Positions 42,214 to 64,000 of a stretch of DNA of 64,000 nucleotides are shown here, one piece after another. The stretch covers positions 189,001 to 253,000 of the forward strand of contig JAODUP010000046.1 in assembly GCA_025642065.1 (NCBI GenBank), written 5' to 3'. Made by a program: the position numbers and the translations under genes. Below the pieces are notes generated by a model. The model ran no database searches. It saw only the letters and a list, made by a program, of their open reading frames with translations, and was not told where the DNA came from. Position 1 is the stretch's first letter; every line of letters begins with the position of its first letter. The stretch is from Paralvinella palmiformis. Its lineage: Eukaryota; Annelida; Polychaeta; Terebellida; Alvinellidae.

Positions 42214-43302
42214 CAGACATAGGGTCAATTCAATTCCGGAATTGGAAAAGGTCAATTCCGTTATTGATTATTTAAAAAAAGGAATTGGAATTGAGAAATT
42301 TTGAAAAGTTTCCTACAAAATAATTAAATCCAAAAATTAATATACCAATTTTACAATGTTAACACTTCCATGTGGTGTTAGCAATATACTGGAACCATGA
42401 TGATCCAGAGCTTTGGTTCCATATATATATATATATATATCAGATATGCACACCAACTGTGGCACCCCAAGTGAGCATTTAACCAATTAAAATGGTATGG
42501 ATGCCATGAGCACTTCCCCCCCCCACTGTGACACCACCACATAGCATACCTGTAATCTATATAGAGATATTGCTATTTAGGAATTAATTAATTTTATCAT
42601 CTCACCAGGAATGCCAATCTGGAGCCAAAGGTTGCCCCTCCTCTCCTCAAACTGTGACTACTATAGCCTGCCCCAGACCTAATTGTTTAATAACCATTTG
42701 AGAGATTTTGTAAACTTACCATATGTCATTGGTTTAGTACCCAGCAGGGTTGTGAAGGTAAATACAGGATCTGACCCCCGCTTGGGGGGAACTTGGCAAA
42801 TACATTTGTTTCAAAGCTCCTACTGGGCAGTGGAATATAAACACATCTTTGATGATTAGAAAATATACTCTTACATGGTGATGCACCAAAGACTATGATC
42901 CACCACGTGATATAATACCTCTAGCAAAAAGCGCCTTATGGTTAGGCTTGCACTAATTTTACCATGTTAACACTTACATGTACTGTTACCAATATACTGG
43001 AACCAAATTGATCCAGAACTGGTTCCTTATATATATATATATGAAATATGCACACTGACTGTGGCACCACACATGTGCATTTAACCAATTAAAATGGTCT
43101 GGATACCTTGGGCTCCACCCACAACACGGTGACACCACCACATAGCATGCCTGTAATCTATATAGAGATATTGCTATTTAGGAATTTACCCCGTTCAATG
43201 TTTAGAAATATTTCTTCCATGACAATCCTACTTGGAATATAAACTACTCGGAGTAGGTATTCAAAGTAGGTACTTGGAGAAATGGAATTGACCCCATGTC
43301 TG
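42214..43302. mobile_element. non-autonomous hAT element, 1,089 bp, perfect 8-bp duplication
   Basis: Left end cagacatagggtcaattc and right end gaattgaccccatgtctg are inverted repeats matching at 17 of 18 positions. The flanking 8 bases are identical, tatcagat at 42206-42213 and 43303-43310. No transposase frame is present. The inside contains a direct repeat of about 240 bp (42340-42585 and 42950-43185), so part of it was duplicated. A shorter relative with the same ends is at 62455-62822. Confidence 0.9.
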
Positions 43303-43649
43303 TATCAGATAAAGCACTATGGCTAAACTTGACCTAGGAATACCACTAGAAACTTCAAGGCCCAATGTAAATATTGTTGAGCACACAAATATACACCCAA
43401 TTACAACATATACTGCACATAAAATGTAACTTTAAATGTATCTAGATACATTTGGAATGCAACTTGTATAGATACATTCATAAATCATGTCTGAGAACAG
43501 GTCAACGTAACTGTAACTTATCTAGATACATTTGACGTGTCTGCCGCCCCAGGTCTAATTGGGACCAAACTTTTTGATTTGGAGATTAATTCAAACATGG
43601 ATCCATCCTATACAAAAGGCTCCGTGAACTGCAATGTTGTCATTTGGCA

Positions 43650-43810
43650 ATGTGTTTGAGTAATGCTTTGTGCCTATAATGGCAGCATGCTCCCTTGGGA
43701 GTTGAGATTGGGCTGGATGGAAACAGGTCCGAGTCAGGGATAATATTATTGTATGGCACCTTAGAGCAGCTATCTAGCTGAATATGGCACTATATAAATG
43801 TCACATATTA
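43650..43810 (+). repeat. interspersed-repeat-like tail
   Basis: Ends 'ggcactatataaatgtc' next to a (TTA)n run, a form often seen at SINE or LINE 3' ends. No second good copy was identified in the window, so this is tentative. Confidence 0.25.
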
Positions 43811-44784
43811 TTATTATGATCTTTATTGTATATTAAATACATTTTCTTTACAATAATACTGCTGATGACAAAATTATATCAGTTAGTGACTTGGTGTGAG
43901 GATGAGACACTCCTTCAATTTGTAATTTTTAACAAACAATTACAAATAAAGTAAAAAGAACAGGTAGGAATGTGGGTTTTCAGTGGAATCATTTTATGAT
44001 GAGTAGAAAAAAACTGCTCATCACTACCAGATTTTATGCTGAAAATTCTGTCATATGATGTCTTGATTACATTTTTGAGCGATTCCTACCCTCTATATAT
44101 GTTTTGGGTGGATGAAAAGCTTTAATGTGGACAAGATTCTCACACTAATTCCCACATCTGACTTCAGGGGGCGGGAGATGGAAGTCATCAAGAGTTAATC
44201 TGAGGAACTGTAATTTGTCAAATGAAACCATGTATATGCTGTTCAAGTTAAGATGTAGTCAAGACAGCTATCAAACTATATAGTATAGCAAGATTTCTGT
44301 TTGATATAAATGTTTTACAATTTTGTTCATGTTGTAACAGTTTGTATTTTCTATGATCTTTTTTCTGATAAGAAAAGTGTCCTAGCTTGTAGAGTTTTAG
44401 CTAAAAATAGATATTAATTCCAATCAGGATTTGATTAAAGGGTGATTATTGAAGTATTGTATCTGGAATGGCTTAAGCTTGGTTGGTTCGACAATTACAG
44501 AAACGTTTACATGATGTGAATGAGAAAACTGATCAATTACAATTAGTACTCAAATCAAATGCATTTGTTGTTGCTTTAATTAATTGGGAATTAGTTTTGA
44601 TTAATTATTCAAGTAATCACGACATATTGTTTGTTATGTCAAGGGCACATCCAGGAAGGATTCGTCAACACCAAATTGTTGTATCTGTTTTTATGCTGTA
44701 CTGAAAGATGCAGTCCATTGTTTTCTAATGAATTGCCATGAGACTACTACATGCTAGTTAAGAATTTGGCTTGGTGTCCACATG

Positions 44785-44935
44785 TAGTTCCAATGGTGCA
44801 GTAGTCAAATCACTGCACTGTTCACACCTGTGTTTGTGGGATATACTTCCATAGACAGTCATCTCTCGGCTCTGCATTCCAGGTGTGACCAGTGCCAAGG
44901 CAACTATTCAACAATAGGGAATGAATGCCACTCGC
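44785..44935 (+). mobile_element. tRNA-derived SINE (family B), plus orientation
   Basis: The only family B copy in this orientation. A 'gtgcagtagtcaaatcactgc' head (A-box-like) is followed by 'tgtttgtgggatatacttcc', 'cattccaggtgtgaccagtg' and 'ccaaggcaactattcaac'. Confidence 0.55.
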
Positions 44936-45973
44936 AGCTATGAAGCTGAATTAACAGCAAGGAAGCGATGTAAAATTTCAACAAACACATGGCATAGCTA
45001 ATCTGTGTAAATATGTTTGGCAACTGTGAGTGTGACCTCCTTATGCAAGGTGAACAACAGTGAAGTTCGAGTATTTATTTTAAAACTCTTGTAGTGAACA
45101 CATCAGTTATTATTGTTAACAAAGCCTACGGTTTACCCAGTTAGTTTTGATGCAGTATAATCCAATCGGCTCAGGTGATGAACCCATATATATATGGAGT
45201 CTGCGTGAAAACTGCAGCAAATATGTCACAATATGTATCGTTTATTTGGAGCAGATCGAACACACTCTGAAATATACTTCTACACAAAACACATCTATTG
45301 ATCTGATTACAGATGGAAAAGTTCTGTGTAAACCTAAAACAGCTTCTACTTGTGCCTATGAAATAAACATAGTGAAAGACATCTCTAGTTTGCCCCAATC
45401 ATAGATGATAGATAACTTTTCTTAGAAAGTCAGATCCACATGCTAAATACGTGAACAAAATTACTGTATCAAAAGAATTCATGATTAGATTTTGATAAAC
45501 CAATAAAAGCAATCTGATGCTCATTTTGTGATGTGTATCATAAACTGCATTACGTGTGAAGGTGACATACTGCATGCACACTTAAAAATGCTAAATCACT
45601 GACGATTTCTCCGTCTAATCCCTGCACGGTTACAGTAAACAAATCTCGTACCTGAAGCACATTGCTACAAACCCTTGATACAACGGAGAGTTTAACATTA
45701 GCACAAACAGTTGACATTTCTCCAAGTTCAATCTCTGTAAATGCATTGCACCACGAAGAATTCTTGAATAATTTAACATTCATTAGCAACAAACGCGTAT
45801 ATTTATTTGAGAACAGTTTAAAGCAATTACACAAGTACAGTACTAGATAAATACGTTTCAGCACGGGTTACAACATGACGTATTAGTCTTGGCAAACATT
45901 ACGGTTTCTGTTAAAACAATGGTATATTTATACTGATCTAGGTAGGCTGCTGTACATTTATACACGGTTCACC
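44936..45973. other. probable 3' flank of Miro, no gene confirmed
   Basis: Two overlapping open frames (45147-45404 plus, 45550-45864 minus) have no splice or family support. The stretch lies directly 3' of the Miro stop codon and may be its 3' UTR. Confidence 0.4.
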
Positions 45974-45977
45974 TTTA

Positions 45978-45979
<2 letters not shown>
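45974..45979 (-). terminator. AATAAA overlapping the Miro stop codon
   Basis: The coding end reads AGA TAA TAA AGG, so a second stop follows at once and the hexamer AATAAA begins inside the first stop. If used, the 3' UTR would be only some 15-30 bases. Other hexamers lie further downstream, so use is uncertain. Confidence 0.35.
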
Positions 45980-63473
<17,494 letters not shown>

Positions 63474-63594
63474 TCTAATGGGTTGTGTGTTTACATTGGC
63501 AGAGCAGACATAGGTCATAACAATAATTTTGCTGTATGCCGACTTCTCGCATCTAGAATCAGATCATTTTGTGGAAAGCGGTCTCTTCATATTC
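63474..63594 (-). promoter_or_regulatory. probable Miro leader exon part with uORFs
   Basis: An acceptor-like cttttttgtgttttactgcag-type site (cut here: gttttactgcag) ends at 63595. From there to the ATG at 63473 are three short upstream frames: an 8-codon one, a 2-codon one (ATG ATC TGA) and one of about 25 codons that ends just before the main start. An in-frame ATG at 63518-63516 could add 15 residues (MTYVCSANVNTQPIR); an in-frame stop lies before it. The family start is the inner ATG (MRKDVRILLIGE). Confidence 0.45.
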
Positions 63595-64000
63595 CTGCAG
63601 TAAAACACAAAAAACTAATATTCCATAAAGCTAATTTCCCACCTCTTGCCAAATGATGACTATTTATTTCCTGAAATATGATAAAACATCACTAAATATT
63701 AATAGTGGCTCATTGACTGAATTAGCACTATCAACAATGCCTGTCCAGTCTGGATTAGCCAGGCATAAGCTAACTGATCAGGAATAGGACTGTTCATGTC
63801 ATTTTGATAACAACAATTTGTGACCAGTTTGCCGCTTGAGCAATTTAATGAAACGTACAAAAGGGAAACATAACCATGAACTAATATTTGTGTCAATCTT
63901 TTCAGTGTCTCAGAAATGCAGACAAAACAATGACATGTACTGGAAATGCCAATTTAGTTATTCTACTGAAAACAGCCCAACCTAATGATAGCCATAAACT
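63595..64000. other. sequence upstream of Miro, no gene seen
   Basis: Probably a first intron or promoter region of Miro. No exon was recognised before the end of the window. Confidence 0.4.

Overview
The window is nuclear DNA from an invertebrate animal, most likely a mollusc or other lophotrochozoan. Genes are split into many short exons with GT/AG introns, the non-coding sequence is AT-rich and full of (CA)n and (TA)n tracts, and it carries several tRNA-derived SINE families and short inverted-repeat DNA transposons. The taxon is an inference: no rRNA or mitochondrial marker is present. Exons below were joined by hand from splice sites and reading phase.

Layout. (1) 1-7.7 kb: SINEs, a possible plus-strand 3' exon (4856-5006), and on the minus strand a convincing first exon of a type II membrane protein (7440-7598) with a possible second exon (5867-6203). 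(2) 9.9-28.2 kb, minus strand: one long gene of at least 26 exons. Its N-terminal half is coiled-coil and Ser-rich, and its C-terminal third is an array of HEAT repeats; it resembles HEATR4. (3) 28.2-35.7 kb: no confirmed exons, but a decayed THAP/DDE transposase and a hAT element that still has its duplicated target site. (4) 35.73-41.6 kb, plus strand: a complete ribosomal protein S15a gene (RPS15A, uS8; 130 codons) with a 5'TOP start. (5) 41.6-46 kb: intergenic, with a 1.09-kb hAT-type non-autonomous element. (6) 45.98-63.47 kb, minus strand: a complete mitochondrial Rho GTPase (Miro/RHOT), 20 coding exons and 616 residues, covering every family domain. Its introns hold a SINE, two non-hAT inverted-repeat elements, a hAT MITE, a Harbinger fragment and candidate alternative 3' exons.

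The genes are unrelated in function (translation, mitochondrial transport, a HEAT-repeat scaffold). Nothing suggests an operon-like system. The points most worth a second look are the possible alternative tail exons of Miro, the uORF-rich Miro leader, the long HEAT gene with one weak junction, and the precisely bounded transposons.
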